A stretch of 64,000 nucleotides of DNA from Pleomorphovibrio marinus (GTDB lineage: Bacteria; Bacteroidota; Bacteroidia; Cytophagales; Cyclobacteriaceae): positions 372,001 to 436,000 of the forward strand of contig NZ_QCXY01000001.1 in NCBI RefSeq assembly GCF_003347495.1, read 5' to 3'. Below the pieces are notes generated by a model. The model was not told the DNA's origin. It did no database searches and worked only from the letters and a program-made list of their open reading frames with translations. Every line of letters starts with the position of its first letter. Positions within the stretch are counted from its first letter, which is position 1. A program made the translations under genes and the position numbers. Below are positions 25,793 to 35,845 of the stretch, piece after piece.

Positions 25793-28700
25793 TTATTTCT
25801 TTCTTTTTACCTCTTCCATTTTGTACCCTTCGAAGGTATCCCCTTCTTCTATATCGTTGAAGTTTTTGATGGACACTCCACATTCATATCCACTCTTCAC
25901 TTCATTGACATCATCCTTGAATCGCTTTAGCTGATCAATATCCCCGTCATGCTTAACGATTCCATCCCGGATGACCCTTATCTTATTTTTTCTTTGTATA
26001 AATCCGTCGGTCACATAGCAACCTGCTACTGTTCCCACCTTGGAGATTTTAAACACTTCTCTCACTTCTATGTTACCTGTGATCACTTCTTCAAATTCCG
26101 GCTCCAACATTCCTTCGATGGCATCCTTAATTTGGTTGATCGCATCATAAATGACAGAGTAATGTCGGATTTCTATCTCCTCCTGCTCAGAAAGTCGCTT
26201 AGCATTTGCCGAAGGCCTAACCTGGAATCCAAGGATAATTGCATCGGAGGCAGAGGCCAGCAGGACATCAGACTCAGAAATTTGTCCTACTCCTTGATGA
26301 ATAATATTAACTTTTACCTCTTCCTTGGAAAGTTTAAGCAGAGAATCTGCCAAAGCTTCCACCGAACCATCCACATCCCCTTTAATTATGATGTTTAGTT
26401 CTTTGAAACTACCTATGGCAAGTCTTCTGCCTATTTCGTCCAGTGTGATGTGTTTCTTGGTTCTTAGACTCTGCTCTCTCTGGATTTGTTCTCTAGAGTT
26501 TGCGATTTCCCTCGCCTCCCTTTCGGTATCATATACTTTGAAGATATCCCCTGCCTGAGGGGCACCACTCAACCCTAGTACCTGAACAGGGGTGGACGGG
26601 CCAGCAGTCTCTACCTTTTTTCCCAGGTGGTCAAACATCGCTTTTACCCTTCCGTAATGTTGTCCTGCAAGCATCACGTCACCTACTTTAAGGGTTCCAG
26701 CTTGCACCATTATGGTGGTCACGTAACCTCTACCTTTGTCCAATGACGCCTCTACCACAGTACCCACCGCATTTTTGTTGGGGTTGGCTTTGAGTTCTAG
26801 TATCTCCGCTTCCAGCAATACTTTTTCCAACAGGTCATCGACACCTTGTCCTGTTTTGGCGGAAATTTCCTGGGACTGGTATTTACCCCCCCAGTCTTCC
26901 ACCAATAGGTTCATATTGGCAAGTTCCTCTTTGATTTTATCCGGATTGGCATTAGCCTTATCCACTTTGTTGATAGCAAAAATCATGGGCACCCCAGCCA
27001 CCTGGGCATGGTTGATAGCCTCCTTTGTTTGGGGCATCACGTTGTCGTCTGCGGCAATCACAATAATAGCCACGTCGGTTATTTTTGCACCTCTGGCACG
27101 CATAGCGGTGAAAGCCTCGTGACCCGGAGTATCCAAAAAGGCAATTTTATGGCCATCCTCAGTCATCACGTCGTAAGCCCCAATGTGCTGCGTGATACCT
27201 CCCGCTTCCCCATGGGTTACCTTGGCCCTTCTAATGTAATCCAGCAAAGAAGTTTTACCATGATCTACGTGGCCCATTATGGTTACGATAGGTGCCCTAT
27301 CATCCAGTAAGTCATCACTTTCCTCAGAAACAACTTCGGCTTCCTCCTCATCGGGTTTTGTGAATTCGATCTCGTAATTGAATTCATCAGCAATGATGGT
27401 GATGGCTTCAGCGTCCAGTCTCTGATTGATGGAAACAAACATACCAAGAGACATACAAACGGATATCACCTCATTGACCGAAACGTCCATTAAGGAGGCA
27501 AGGTCATTGGCAGAAATAAACTCGGTGACTTTTAGTACTTTCCCGTCATCGGGAGTTTCAGCAACTTCCTTGTTCCTATCCTGCTTTTTATCTCTTCTAT
27601 TTTTTCTTCCTCCCCCGGATTTACCTCCTTGAAGACGTGCCAGGGTCTGCTTAATTTGTTCTTGAATTTCTTTCTGGGTAGGCTCTGCCTTTTGCATACG
27701 GCCTTGACCCGGCTTTCCTCTACCCCCCTGTTGTCCGGCGGGTTTACCTCTTCTGCTCGCTGGGCCCCGCCCTTGGGCAGGTCCGCCAGGCCCTCTATTC
27801 GCGCCTTCTGTACCAGGCGTTCTGGGCCTGTTGTCAATTCTTTTCCTTGGCCTTTTTTTCTTTTCCTTGTTCTTTTCGTCGGAGGAGGCTACAGGTTTGG
27901 ACTTCTTTTTTGGCTTATCCTTGGGAAGTTCTATTTTCCCCAAAACGGTTAGTCCTTTCAAAGAGTCCGCTTTTGCAGAAATGACCCTATCCTTTCCTTC
28001 TTTTTCAGGTTCAGGCTTGTCCTCCTTTGGTTCGACCTTTTCCTCGGGTTTTTCCTTAGCTTGCTCAGGTTGGGAAGTGGTAGGAGCTTCCGGTTTCTCC
28101 TCTTTTTGAGGTTCAGGGGTCTTCTCCTCTTCCTTAGGCTTTTTAGAATCCTCAGGCTTTGAGGCAGGCTCAACTTTAGGTTCCTCAGGCTTTTCTGACT
28201 CTTTCTTTTCTTGGGTCTTTACTGCCTCCTTAGCCGGTGGATCTGAAGAAACTTCCTGAACTTTCTCCCCTTCTGGAGCAGGGGGGGTGGGTTTTTGTTG
28301 TTCCTTTTCCTCTTCTTTGGGTGCAGGGGGTGCAGGCTTTTGCTCCTGCTTTGGAACTTCTGGTTTTTCTTCCGCAGGCTTAGGAACAGGCTTTTTTCCT
28401 TCCAGATCTATCTTCCCCACCACCTTCAATCCATCCAGCTTAGGAGCATCTGGCTTGATTTTCTCCGTTGAGGAGGTGCTTTCCGGAGTATCAGGTGCAG
28501 GTTTTGGCGCAGTCTTTGGATCAGGCTGTTTCTCAGGTTCAGTTTTTCTGACCTGCTCAGGCTCCATTTCAGATTCTGCTTTGATCGTGAAATTTTCGTT
28601 GTGGCGCTTGCCTATTGAGAGGTGCGAAGCCTCCTCCTTCTCCTGAGCAGAAGACTTAAACTCCTTGGCCAGCATATTGAAATGCTCCTGACTGATCTTG

Positions 28701-28819
28701 GAGTTGGGGTTGCCTTCTACCTCAAAGCCTTTTTTGGCCATAGACTCCACGATGGTCGAAATGCCCACGTTTAGTTTTCTGGCTACTTGCCCCAATCTCA
28801 TCATTTTTTCTTCTGACAT
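25793..28819 (-). CDS. infB: Translation initiation factor IF-2
   Basis: GTPase that delivers fMet-tRNA to the 30S subunit. 1008 residues. IF2-N domain at 1-50 ([13 protein letters not shown]). A long Pro/Lys/Glu-rich linker runs from about 60 to 400. A second N-terminal subdomain lies near 430-480. The G domain has GHVDHGKT at 516-523, DTPGHEAF and NKVDK. The C-terminal domains contain the fMet-binding region ([18 protein letters not shown]). The linker is A-P-K-E repetitive but stays in frame and is normal for Bacteroidota. Last gene of the rimP-nusA-infB operon; the initiator tRNA it uses is encoded at 9843. Confidence 0.97.
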   Translation of the reverse strand: MSEEKMMRLGQVARKLNVGISTIVESMAKKGFEVEGNPNSKISQEHFNMLAKEFKSSAQEKEEASHLSIGKRHNENFTIKAESEMEPEQVRKTEPEKQPDPKTAPKPAPDTPESTSSTEKIKPDAPKLDGLKVVGKIDLEGKKPVPKPAEEKPEVPKQEQKPAPPAPKEEEKEQQKPTPPAPEGEKVQEVSSDPPAKEAVKTQEKKESEKPEEPKVEPASKPEDSKKPKEEEKTPEPQKEEKPEAPTTSQPEQAKEKPEEKVEPKEDKPEPEKEGKDRVISAKADSLKGLTVLGKIELPKDKPKKKSKPVASSDEKNKEKKKRPRKRIDNRPRTPGTEGANRGPGGPAQGRGPASRRGKPAGQQGGRGKPGQGRMQKAEPTQKEIQEQIKQTLARLQGGKSGGGRKNRRDKKQDRNKEVAETPDDGKVLKVTEFISANDLASLMDVSVNEVISVCMSLGMFVSINQRLDAEAITIIADEFNYEIEFTKPDEEEAEVVSEESDDLLDDRAPIVTIMGHVDHGKTSLLDYIRRAKVTHGEAGGITQHIGAYDVMTEDGHKIAFLDTPGHEAFTAMRARGAKITDVAIIVIAADDNVMPQTKEAINHAQVAGVPMIFAINKVDKANANPDKIKEELANMNLLVEDWGGKYQSQEISAKTGQGVDDLLEKVLLEAEILELKANPNKNAVGTVVEASLDKGRGYVTTIMVQAGTLKVGDVMLAGQHYGRVKAMFDHLGKKVETAGPSTPVQVLGLSGAPQAGDIFKVYDTEREAREIANSREQIQREQSLRTKKHITLDEIGRRLAIGSFKELNIIIKGDVDGSVEALADSLLKLSKEEVKVNIIHQGVGQISESDVLLASASDAIILGFQVRPSANAKRLSEQEEIEIRHYSVIYDAINQIKDAIEGMLEPEFEEVITGNIEVREVFKISKVGTVAGCYVTDGFIQRKNKIRVIRDGIVKHDGDIDQLKRFKDDVNEVKSGYECGVSIKNFNDIEEGDTFEGYKMEEVKRKK

Positions 28820-28888
28820 AAGCTAAAACCTGTTCCTGTATTATTTTTATCTTGCAAATATAAGCCCGATGGAATAATCTACCGTTTA

Positions 28889-30136
28889 TTATTGCTCAAA
28901 TTCTTGTTTCAAAATCCTAAAGATTTCCGAAATGGTTTCTTCTTCCAGTTCGGTTCTCCTCAACAAATCCTCTTTGGTAAGTGCCAAGACACTCTTTGCC
29001 GTGTCAAGCCCTGTCTTTTTGAGTTCTTGTATCACCCAATCGTCGATTTCATCGGAAAACTCACTCAAGTCCACATCCTCTTCTTCTTCATAGTCAGAGA
29101 GTTCCCTGAACACATCTATTTCATAACCTACCAAACGACTGGCTAGCCTAATATTGTATCCCCCTTTGCCAATGGCCAAAGAAACTTGGTCAGGCTTCAG
29201 GTAAACCGAAATCCTTTTGTCTTCCTCGTTGACTTGCAATGAGGTTACTTTTGCTGGGCTCAAAGCCCTAGAAACATATAGGTCAAGGTTTTCGGTATAG
29301 TTGATGACATCAATATTTTCGTTTTGCAGTTCCCTTACCACGGCATGGATACGACTTCCTTTCATTCCCACACAGGCTCCAACTGGGTCTATTCTATCGT
29401 CATAGGATTCTACAGCCACTTTTGCCCTTTCACCGGGTTCCCTTACAATCTTTTTGATCGTTATCAGCCCATCATAAACCTCGGGAACTTCATTTTCAAA
29501 AAGCCTCTCTAGAAATATGGGGGAAGTTCTGGATAAAATGATCTTTGGATTACCGTTGATCATCTCCACTTTATGGACAATAGCCCTTACAGAATCCCCT
29601 TTCCGGAATCTGTCCTTTGCAATTTGCTCACTCTTAGGCATCACCAATTCGTTGCCTTCCCCGTCCATCAGGAGGATCTCCCTGCCCAATATTTGATATA
29701 CTTCGGCAGAGACAATCTCCCCAACCAGTTCCTCATATTGCTGAAACAAAAGATCCTTTTCCAGATCCTTGATCCGCTGAATGAGGGTTTGCCTGGCCAT
29801 CATGACTGCTCTCCTTCCAAAGTCCTCAAGCTCAATTCGTTCGTAAGTCTCTTCTCCGATCTCGAAATCCGGTTCGATTTTTCTCGCCTCGGAAAGACTG
29901 ATCTTGTCATGGTCCCAGATATCCTCTGAATTGTCATCCACGATTTCCCTGATCCGCACGATCTCCAGATCACCCTTATCCGCATTGATGATCACATCAA
30001 AGTTTTCATCTGTCTCATATTTCTTTCGTATCATCGCCCTGAATACATCTTCTAGTATACGTATCATAGTGGGTCGATCCACATTTTTAGACCTGGCAAA
30101 TTCTGCAAACGAGTCTATTAGAACTTTAGCATCCAT
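28889..30136 (-). CDS. nusA: Transcription termination/antitermination protein NusA
   Basis: RNA polymerase-binding elongation factor. N-terminal domain (1-130), S1 domain (about 135-200, with RAIVHKVE), then two KH domains (about 230-350, with GMKGSRIHAVVREL and IGKGGYNIRLASRLVG). A short acidic tail has an HhH-like segment near 375-410. The 415-residue length lacks the two E. coli acidic repeats, as usual outside Gammaproteobacteria. It lies between rimP (5 bp upstream) and infB (69 bp downstream). Confidence 0.96.
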   Translation of the reverse strand: MDAKVLIDSFAEFARSKNVDRPTMIRILEDVFRAMIRKKYETDENFDVIINADKGDLEIVRIREIVDDNSEDIWDHDKISLSEARKIEPDFEIGEETYERIELEDFGRRAVMMARQTLIQRIKDLEKDLLFQQYEELVGEIVSAEVYQILGREILLMDGEGNELVMPKSEQIAKDRFRKGDSVRAIVHKVEMINGNPKIILSRTSPIFLERLFENEVPEVYDGLITIKKIVREPGERAKVAVESYDDRIDPVGACVGMKGSRIHAVVRELQNENIDVINYTENLDLYVSRALSPAKVTSLQVNEEDKRISVYLKPDQVSLAIGKGGYNIRLASRLVGYEIDVFRELSDYEEEEDVDLSEFSDEIDDWVIQELKKTGLDTAKSVLALTKEDLLRRTELEEETISEIFRILKQEFEQ

Positions 30137-30141
30137 TGTGT

Positions 30142-30615
30142 TTATTTAAAAGAGACCAATACTATTGACTTTTTTATCTGGTCAAAAGCCAATTCCGTTG
30201 TTTCCTCTATGGCTTTTTTACCTTTTTTTGGCTTTTTCTTGACCTTAATCTTTATACCCATTTGCCCTACTTCCAGCAATTCCCCTTCCACGTCCATACC
30301 ACTTGTTAGCTGGGCTCTAATGTTACGGCCTATGTTCTTGGTATATTGTCTTCGCGAACTTAGCGGAAAGTCCACTCCCGGCGAACTCACCTCTATTACA
30401 TACGCCTCCTCAATCAGCTCTTTGGCGTCGATTTCCTCCGCTACAGCCCTGCTCACCAAGGCGCAGTTGTCCACATGAAGACCTGCATCTGCATCAATGA
30501 GAATGCTGAGTAGTGTTTTGTAGCCTTGCTGGGTTATTTTTATTTCTACTATAAAGTGGCTCTCGTCGGGTAGGTGTTTCTCTACAATTTCGAAAACCGT
30601 TTGTTCCAAATCCAT
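30142..30615 (-). CDS. rimP: Ribosome maturation factor RimP
   Basis: 157-residue 30S assembly factor. N-terminal alpha/beta domain contains DADAGLHVDNCALVSRAVAE and VIEVSSPGVDFPL, the family signature. The C-terminal SH3-like domain has ELLEVGQMGIKIKV and a lysine-rich loop (KKKPKKGKK). First gene of the rimP-nusA-infB operon, the order conserved across most bacteria. A strong hairpin lies 48 bp upstream of its start. Confidence 0.93.
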   Translation of the reverse strand: MDLEQTVFEIVEKHLPDESHFIVEIKITQQGYKTLLSILIDADAGLHVDNCALVSRAVAEEIDAKELIEEAYVIEVSSPGVDFPLSSRRQYTKNIGRNIRAQLTSGMDVEGELLEVGQMGIKIKVKKKPKKGKKAIEETTELAFDQIKKSIVLVSFK

Positions 30616-30663
30616 ACTTTTTACTGCTTACCTTCACTGAGCACTTTCTTGGCTGCATAATGA

Positions 30664-30688
30664 AAGAGGGGACTGCGTGTCCCCTCTT
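30664..30688 (-). promoter_or_regulatory. Strong hairpin between divergent rimP and cysS
   Basis: AAGAGGGGAC and GTCCCCTCTT form a perfect 10-bp GC-rich stem with a 5-base loop. It is upstream of both flanking genes, so it is not an ordinary terminator for either. On the minus strand it could be a leader attenuator for rimP-nusA-infB. Confidence 0.5.
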
Positions 30689-30754
30689 GGCAATTGTCTT
30701 ATACCCTGCAAAGGTAATAAAATTATTTTCCTAAAAAAAGTATTGAACTTTTGA

Positions 30755-30762
30755 TAAATTTG
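30755..30762 (+). promoter_or_regulatory. Possible -7 element of cysS
   Basis: TAAATTTG fits TAnnTTTG but ends only 4 bases before the ATG, so use of this site would make the transcript nearly leaderless. No well-placed TTG box was found. Confidence 0.3.
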
Positions 30763-30766
30763 CGGG

Positions 30767-32260
30767 ATGCAATTACATCCACTAAACATATACAACACAC
30801 TTTCCAGAAAAAAAGAACCATTTGAGCCCATCAACCCCCCGAATGTAGGGATGTATGTCTGCGGTCCCACCGTCTATGGTGACGCACACCTTGGACACGC
30901 AAGGGCCGCTATCGTTTTCGACGTAGTACATCGCTACCTTAAGTTCTTAGGATATAAAGTTCGGTATGTACGGAATATCACCGATGTGGGGCACCTTGAG
31001 GCAGATGCTGATGAAGGCGAGGACAAAATCGCGAAAAAGGCAAAACTTGAGCAATTGGAACCCATGGAAGTTTCCCAGTTTTATGCAGATTCTTACCACA
31101 AGGATATGGAGCTGCTCAATACCCTAAAACCACATATTGAACCTAGGGCTACCGGGCATATCCCGGAGCAAATTAAACTGGTAGAAAACATCCTTAAGGA
31201 AGGCTTGGCCTACGAGGTGAATGGAAGCGTTTATTTCGATGTCCTGAAATACAACGATAAAAAAAGATATGGGAGGCTCTCCGGAAGAGTGGTTGAGGAG
31301 TTGATGAGTGGAAGTAGAGAGCTGGATGGCCAATCCGAAAAAAGAAATCCAGTGGACTTTGCACTCTGGAAAAAGGCCTCTCCCGAGCACCTCATGAAGT
31401 GGGATTCTCCCTGGAGCCTTGGTTTTCCGGGGTGGCATCTGGAATGCACCGCCATGAGCAGCAAGTACCTGGGAGACCATTTTGATATCCATGGGGGAGG
31501 AATGGACCTCATGTTTCCACATCATGAATGTGAAATCGCACAAGGCAACGCCTGCAGCCATACCGACCCCGCAAAGTATTGGATGCATAACAATATGATC
31601 ACTATCAATGGCCAAAAGATGGGAAAATCCCTGGGGAATTTTATCACCCTCCAGGAATTGTTCGCCGGAGATCACAAGGTATTAGAAGAGGCCTATAGCC
31701 CAATGACTGTCAGGTATTTCATCCTCACGGCACACTACCGGTCCACGCTGGACTTCTCAAACCAAGCTTTGCAAGCCGCCAGAAAGGGATACAAAAAACT
31801 GATCAACGGTTACCGGATCGCCAAATCCATGACCTACCTAGAGGATCCCGAGGTAGAAAAGGACGAAAAACAAATAGGGCAGGTCCGAAATAGCCTGGAA
31901 GCCATGTTTAGGGCCATGAATGATGATTTTAATTCAGCCCAGGCCATTGGTCATCTCTTTAATATCCTCAAAAAAATCAATGCCGCTTATACAGGTCAGC
32001 TTGCGGCCTCCGTTTTCGGAAAAGAGATGTTTGATGAAATGATCCGTACCTATGTTCGGTTTATTGAGGAAGTTCTAGGTTTGGTAGAGGAAAAACCTGA
32101 GGAGCAGGAGGAGCTATTGAGGGTGGTTTTAAAAATGTATGCCCGAGCAAAGCAGGCACGAGATTATGATAAAGTAGATGAAATCCGGAATGATTTAAAG
32201 CGGATGGGAATCCTAGTGAAAGACATGAAAAACAAAATCGACTGGGCATATGAAGAATAA
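30767..32260 (+). CDS. cysS: Cysteinyl-tRNA synthetase
   Basis: Class I aminoacyl-tRNA synthetase charging tRNA-Cys. The HIGH motif appears as DAHLGHAR (39-46), preceded by zinc-site Cys32 in YVCGPT. Further zinc ligands are in HLECTAMS and HHECEIAQ. The KMSKS loop reads KMGKSLGN. The DALR-type helical domain follows. 497 residues is a normal size. The last 11 bp overlap the next gene, a secreted M28 peptidase, an unusual partner. Confidence 0.96.
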   Translation: MQLHPLNIYNTLSRKKEPFEPINPPNVGMYVCGPTVYGDAHLGHARAAIVFDVVHRYLKFLGYKVRYVRNITDVGHLEADADEGEDKIAKKAKLEQLEPMEVSQFYADSYHKDMELLNTLKPHIEPRATGHIPEQIKLVENILKEGLAYEVNGSVYFDVLKYNDKKRYGRLSGRVVEELMSGSRELDGQSEKRNPVDFALWKKASPEHLMKWDSPWSLGFPGWHLECTAMSSKYLGDHFDIHGGGMDLMFPHHECEIAQGNACSHTDPAKYWMHNNMITINGQKMGKSLGNFITLQELFAGDHKVLEEAYSPMTVRYFILTAHYRSTLDFSNQALQAARKGYKKLINGYRIAKSMTYLEDPEVEKDEKQIGQVRNSLEAMFRAMNDDFNSAQAIGHLFNILKKINAAYTGQLAASVFGKEMFDEMIRTYVRFIEEVLGLVEEKPEEQEELLRVVLKMYARAKQARDYDKVDEIRNDLKRMGILVKDMKNKIDWAYEE

Positions 32261-33236
32261 TTTTTTGATACTACTAATTACGCTTAGTATTGTAGGCACG
32301 GCTTGTGAATCTCAAAGGAGCAAAGAAGAGGTTACAAGAGAAGAAGTCACCTACAAGGAGGCCCCATCGTTTAGCCAGGATTCTGCATATGCATATACTC
32401 AAAAACAGGTTGATTTTGGGCCAAGGGTTCCCAATACCATTGGTCACGCAAACACCAGGCAGTGGTTGATAGAAAAATTTAAGGAATTTGGCTGGGGAGT
32501 CGAACTTCAGGAATTTACTGCCACCACTCATGACGGGCTTCAGTGGGACCTCACCAATATAATTGCCTCCTTTAATCCGGAAGCTAGCAAAAGAATCCTC
32601 TTGGCTGCCCACTGGGACACCAGAAGGGTGGCAGACAAAGACAGCGAAAGACAGGACGAAGCTATACCAGGTGCCAACGATGGAGGAAGTGGAGTAGGCC
32701 TACTTTTGGAAGTGGCCAGGACATTGGGAGAAGTGGAAAACAAGCCAGAGGTAGGGATAGACATCATTTTGTTTGATGGGGAAGATGACGGGGAACCCGA
32801 GTCCAAAAAGAACCGAAGCCAATCCACTATTTGGTGGTGTCTCGGCTCTCAACATTGGTCCAAAAACAAACATGAGCCTTCCTATAGTGCCTATTTTGGG
32901 ATTCTTGTGGATATGGTAGGAGGTCGAGGTGCACGATTCTACAAGGAAGGTTATTCTGTGCAGTACGCCAAAAACGTGGTGGACAAGGTGTGGAAATATG
33001 GGCACCACTTGGGACACAGTGATTTTTTCATCATGCGACAGTCCGAGCCCATCACTGACGACCACTTATTCGTAAATGAAAATGCCAATATTCCTATGAT
33101 CAATATCATCGAGTACAGTCCCGATTATGGGTTTGGCCATTACCATCATACTCATGCAGATGATATGGACTTGATTGATAAAAGAACACTGAAAGCAGTG
33201 GGAGAGACAGTATTATTTACCATTTATCAAGAATAA
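32250..33236 (+). CDS. M28 family metallopeptidase, glutaminyl cyclase-like lipoprotein
   Basis: 328 residues. Signal with lipobox (IVGTAC, Cys19). The M28 zinc site is visible: His in AAHWDTRR, Asp in PGANDGGSG, acidic residues in [10 protein letters not shown], and the late His in [13 protein letters not shown]. The sequence around GSQHWSKN resembles glutaminyl-peptide cyclotransferases (GSRYWAKN-like) more than aminopeptidases. If that is right, it forms pyroglutamate at the N-terminus of exported proteins. Overlap of 11 bp with cysS indicates cotranscription. Confidence 0.82.
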   Translation: MKNNFLILLITLSIVGTACESQRSKEEVTREEVTYKEAPSFSQDSAYAYTQKQVDFGPRVPNTIGHANTRQWLIEKFKEFGWGVELQEFTATTHDGLQWDLTNIIASFNPEASKRILLAAHWDTRRVADKDSERQDEAIPGANDGGSGVGLLLEVARTLGEVENKPEVGIDIILFDGEDDGEPESKKNRSQSTIWWCLGSQHWSKNKHEPSYSAYFGILVDMVGGRGARFYKEGYSVQYAKNVVDKVWKYGHHLGHSDFFIMRQSEPITDDHLFVNENANIPMINIIEYSPDYGFGHYHHTHADDMDLIDKRTLKAVGETVLFTIYQE

Positions 33237-33696
33237 ATAACACAGACTTTTCACCTAAAAATCACAGAAAATACTTGTTGCACATTTTAATTTCTTGCTC
33301 TATATTTCAAGCAGTTTTCAAAGCTGGAAATTTGCGATAAAATAATGTTGTTTCGAGGTTTTTCAATGCCATAAGCGTTCGGTAGAAGGGGAAGATACTG
33401 GTAGCACTTTTTGGGAAATCTTTTTGGGAAACATTCCCTTCATGGAATAGCAAAATAAATGTATCTAACATGTAATTTCACTTACACCCTTTTGAAAAGC
33501 AAGAAATCCAGGTAAGATTGATTTTATCCATTTTTTAAAGAAAAATCAATCCCTTTTCTAATCAGAATGAATTAAAACAGATTTCCAATTGGTACAGGGC
33601 TTTCCAAAAAATCCTTTTCAATATAGGAAGTACACCTTACAGCTTATTATCAAAACTTAAAGGCATTCATTGATCATTTTACTAAAAAACTTTTAA
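33237..33696. other. A/T-rich intergenic stretch, no gene seen
   Basis: About 460 bp after the M28 gene and before the repeat block. No open frame with coding character, no RNA fold and no clear promoter were recognised. Confidence 0.5.
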
Positions 33697-33805
33697 ATGA
33701 AATCGAGCCTGTCCTGACGGCGGTTAGAGCATGACGCAAGCCACGCACGGAGGGATGATTAAGATTGCGAGATTCCATTTGGCAAATAAAAATCAAAATA
33801 AACAC
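33697..33805 (+). repeat. Start-codon repeat, unit 1 of 3
   Basis: 109-bp unit that begins ATGAAATCGAGCCTGTCC and ends AAAATAAACAC immediately before the ATG of the next unit. Internal core: CACGGAGGGATGATTAAGAT, then TGCGAGATTCC. The start codon opens a six-residue frame ending in TGA. The 42583-42670 unit is nearly the same sequence on the other strand. Confidence 0.75.
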
Positions 33806-33892
33806 ATGAAATGTCCATGAGAAAGAATTCTCACACAGGGGGATGATTATCTAGAGCATTCCATCTGGCCTTAAAAAAACAATTATAAACAG
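33806..33892 (+). repeat. Start-codon repeat, unit 2 of 3
   Basis: 87-bp unit beginning ATGAAATGTCCATGAGAAAG and ending CAATTATAAACAG, again flush with the next ATG. Core: CACACAGGGGGATGATTATC. The same left half occurs inverted at 45722-45870. It differs from unit 1 in its left end but shares the borders. Confidence 0.75.
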
Positions 33893-34050
33893 ATGAAATC
33901 GAGCCTGTCCTGACGGCAGTCAGGGCATGACGAGCACGTCACACACCGGGATGATTATGGTTGCGAGATTCCCCCGAAACAAGTTCCCCGAAGCAAGTTC
34001 GGGGCAGGCAGGGGCAGGCTATATGACCGCTAAAAAGAAATTATAAACAT
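33893..34050 (+). repeat. Start-codon repeat, unit 3 of 3
   Basis: 158-bp long form. It starts ATGAAATCGAGCCTGTCC, contains the palindrome CCTGACGGCAGTCAGG and the hairpin CCCCGAA-GCAAG-TTCGGGG, and ends GAAATTATAAACAT directly against the ATG of the outer-membrane protein gene at 34051. Long-form relatives are at 42671-42842 and 63846-64000. Confidence 0.8.
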
Positions 34051-34893
34051 ATGAAAAAAACATTACTTTTGCTCCTCACCTTTGGGTTAATCCTTACAGC
34101 AAGAGCTCAGGACCGAATCATTACCAATGAAGGTAATCGATATGAAGGAAAAGTCACTGATATCAAAAACGATACGGTCTATTTTCAGTATACCTTTAAA
34201 GGCCATCTCCGAAAATTAGCCATACCAGAATCCGAAATTCAAGAGAGAACTTTACACTACAAATTACGGGAAAGAAAAGCCTTTTTGGATGAATTAGAAC
34301 TTCCCCGGTGGAGGGTCACTTTCGAAGGGGGTGCTGGTAAAAGAATTGCAAGGCTTTCCCCGATGGTTACTAACCCAAACGAGGTAGCACACCTACGTGC
34401 TCTCACCTTTGGCTATAATCTTGACTTCCAGACAGGCTATTTTTTCAATGAAATGGAAGGTATAGGTGTTCAATACAACCTATTCAAAAGCAGTAATGAA
34501 GCCATATCCGGAGGCCAAGTACTTGCAGATAATTATGCCATCCACTACATAGGGTTGAACTACCTGATGAGAAGGGCTATGCCGGATAACCTTTCCATAT
34601 TGTATTTCAGCCTTGGTTCCGGTGTATCTCATTATTACAATCAAGGTCTCTACCAAAACCTCAGCCTACATATTAAAGGTACCACCTTGGGGTTCAATGC
34701 TCAAGGAGGGGCAGATTTTCAAATTGCCAAAAACGTATACCTTGGAGCAGGGCTAAGGTTAAATGCAGGTGTACTGCGCAGTATTAAGGTAGGAAATGGT
34801 TTTCACTTTGAGAAAATAAAGCTTAATGAAAACAGCTACGAAAACTTGGCCAGAGTGGATGCTAATTTAGGATTAAGGATTCTAATTGATTGA
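34051..34893 (+). CDS. Outer-membrane beta-barrel-like protein of unknown function
   Basis: 280 residues with a Sec signal (MKKTLLLLLTFGLILTARA). Residues 20-65 form a small beta domain (ITNEGNRYEGKVTDIKND, then VYFQYTFKG) seen in secreted Bacteroidota proteins. The remainder is strand-rich with Gly and aromatic alternation and closes with NLGLRILID, compatible with an outer-membrane barrel. No catalytic residues. Its ATG is the right border of a repeat block, so its native promoter and leader have probably been displaced or replaced. Confidence 0.6.
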   Translation: MKKTLLLLLTFGLILTARAQDRIITNEGNRYEGKVTDIKNDTVYFQYTFKGHLRKLAIPESEIQERTLHYKLRERKAFLDELELPRWRVTFEGGAGKRIARLSPMVTNPNEVAHLRALTFGYNLDFQTGYFFNEMEGIGVQYNLFKSSNEAISGGQVLADNYAIHYIGLNYLMRRAMPDNLSILYFSLGSGVSHYYNQGLYQNLSLHIKGTTLGFNAQGGADFQIAKNVYLGAGLRLNAGVLRSIKVGNGFHFEKIKLNENSYENLARVDANLGLRILID

Positions 34894-34899
34894 TAAACT

Positions 34900-34935
34900 C
34901 CTTGCCTATTTGGCCAACCGACCAAATAGGCAAGG
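34900..34935. terminator. Perfect 14-bp inverted repeat between convergent genes
   Basis: CCTTGCCTATTTGG and CCAAATAGGCAAGG pair perfectly across an 8-base loop, between the stops of the barrel protein and the methyltransferase. There is no T run, but position and strength suggest a bidirectional terminator. Confidence 0.65.
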
Positions 34936-34953
34936 TTGATAGGTTAAATTCGG

Positions 34954-35664
34954 TTATTTCACCCCTCCAAAAGAAGCGAAACAACAATTTTTATGTAATA
35001 TTTCAATCTGTTTAAACCCTACTTTCTCCATCAAGTGGACCTGATAAGATAGGCTTCTTGGGGTATCCTCCACTTCTATGTACTTAAAAACTTTGTCTCT
35101 ATAACTTTCACCCCCTACAGAGATAAGGTGCCTTCCATACCTAGTCCACATGATTTTGTGGAGTTCTGGATCATCGTGAACCACCAAATCACTAATCCAA
35201 AGACTACCACCTGGGACAAGCAACTGGTGGATTTTCTGAAATACCTGTTCCCAGTCCTGGTCATCTCTTAGATGATGAAGCACAGCGGTCGCCAAAATGA
35301 TATCGTAGTGATTATCCGGTAACTTTACCTTACGAATGTCCTCCTGGTATAAATTGACCTTCCCTGTGGTGCCCCAAGAAACCCTATCAAACGCTTTTTT
35401 CAACATGGCCTCACTTAGATCCACCATGTCACAGTTCAATTGGGAGAGATGAGGCAGCAAATTCAGGGTAAAATTACCAGCCCCGCAACCTATATCCAAA
35501 AGATTTTTGGCATTCGGGTTTGTGGTTACCGCCGCTTGGGTGATCAGCTCCATCGCCAATGGAGCGTCCATAATGGATTCCTGTCCAGTTTCTAAATTGG
35601 AAAAGCGTTCAACATCCTTATCAAATCGCTCCCGGATTTCATCTACTGTAGATTTTTGACTCAT
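34954..35664 (-). CDS. Class I SAM-dependent methyltransferase
   Basis: 236 residues. SAM motif I is LLDIGCGAGNF (about 60-70), motif II is MVDLSEAML, and post-motifs include DIILATAVLHHLRD and LVPGGSLWISDLVVHD. This is the UbiE/methyltransf-25 type. No signal peptide. The substrate is not evident and the neighbours give no clue. Confidence 0.82.
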   Translation of the reverse strand: MSQKSTVDEIRERFDKDVERFSNLETGQESIMDAPLAMELITQAAVTTNPNAKNLLDIGCGAGNFTLNLLPHLSQLNCDMVDLSEAMLKKAFDRVSWGTTGKVNLYQEDIRKVKLPDNHYDIILATAVLHHLRDDQDWEQVFQKIHQLLVPGGSLWISDLVVHDDPELHKIMWTRYGRHLISVGGESYRDKVFKYIEVEDTPRSLSYQVHLMEKVGFKQIEILHKNCCFASFGGVK

Positions 35665-35845
35665 TATATGTGGTTATGGTTGGTATTAATGAATTGCAAG
35701 ACACAATTTTACTATATTATCAACTAAGCATCAAATAATGTACCTATACTATATATAATTGGGCTACTTGCAATTTTTTAGTGTTGTGCCAATATCATTC
35801 TTGATTATATTTTCCCCATGCCCTGATTCCCAAAAAAACTGCAAA

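Noticed and set aside
27532-28646. Several open frames antisense or out of frame to the infB linker
   Set aside because: They arise from the Pro/Lys/Glu-rich low-complexity coding sequence of IF-2.
31124-31675. 183-codon minus-strand frame
   Set aside because: Antisense to cysS, no leader and no protein-like composition.
33697-34050. CRISPR array
   Set aside because: Units are unequal and abut with no spacers; no cas gene is present.
33697-34050. Insertion sequence
   Set aside because: No transposase frame and no terminal inverted repeats were seen; units are under 200 bp.
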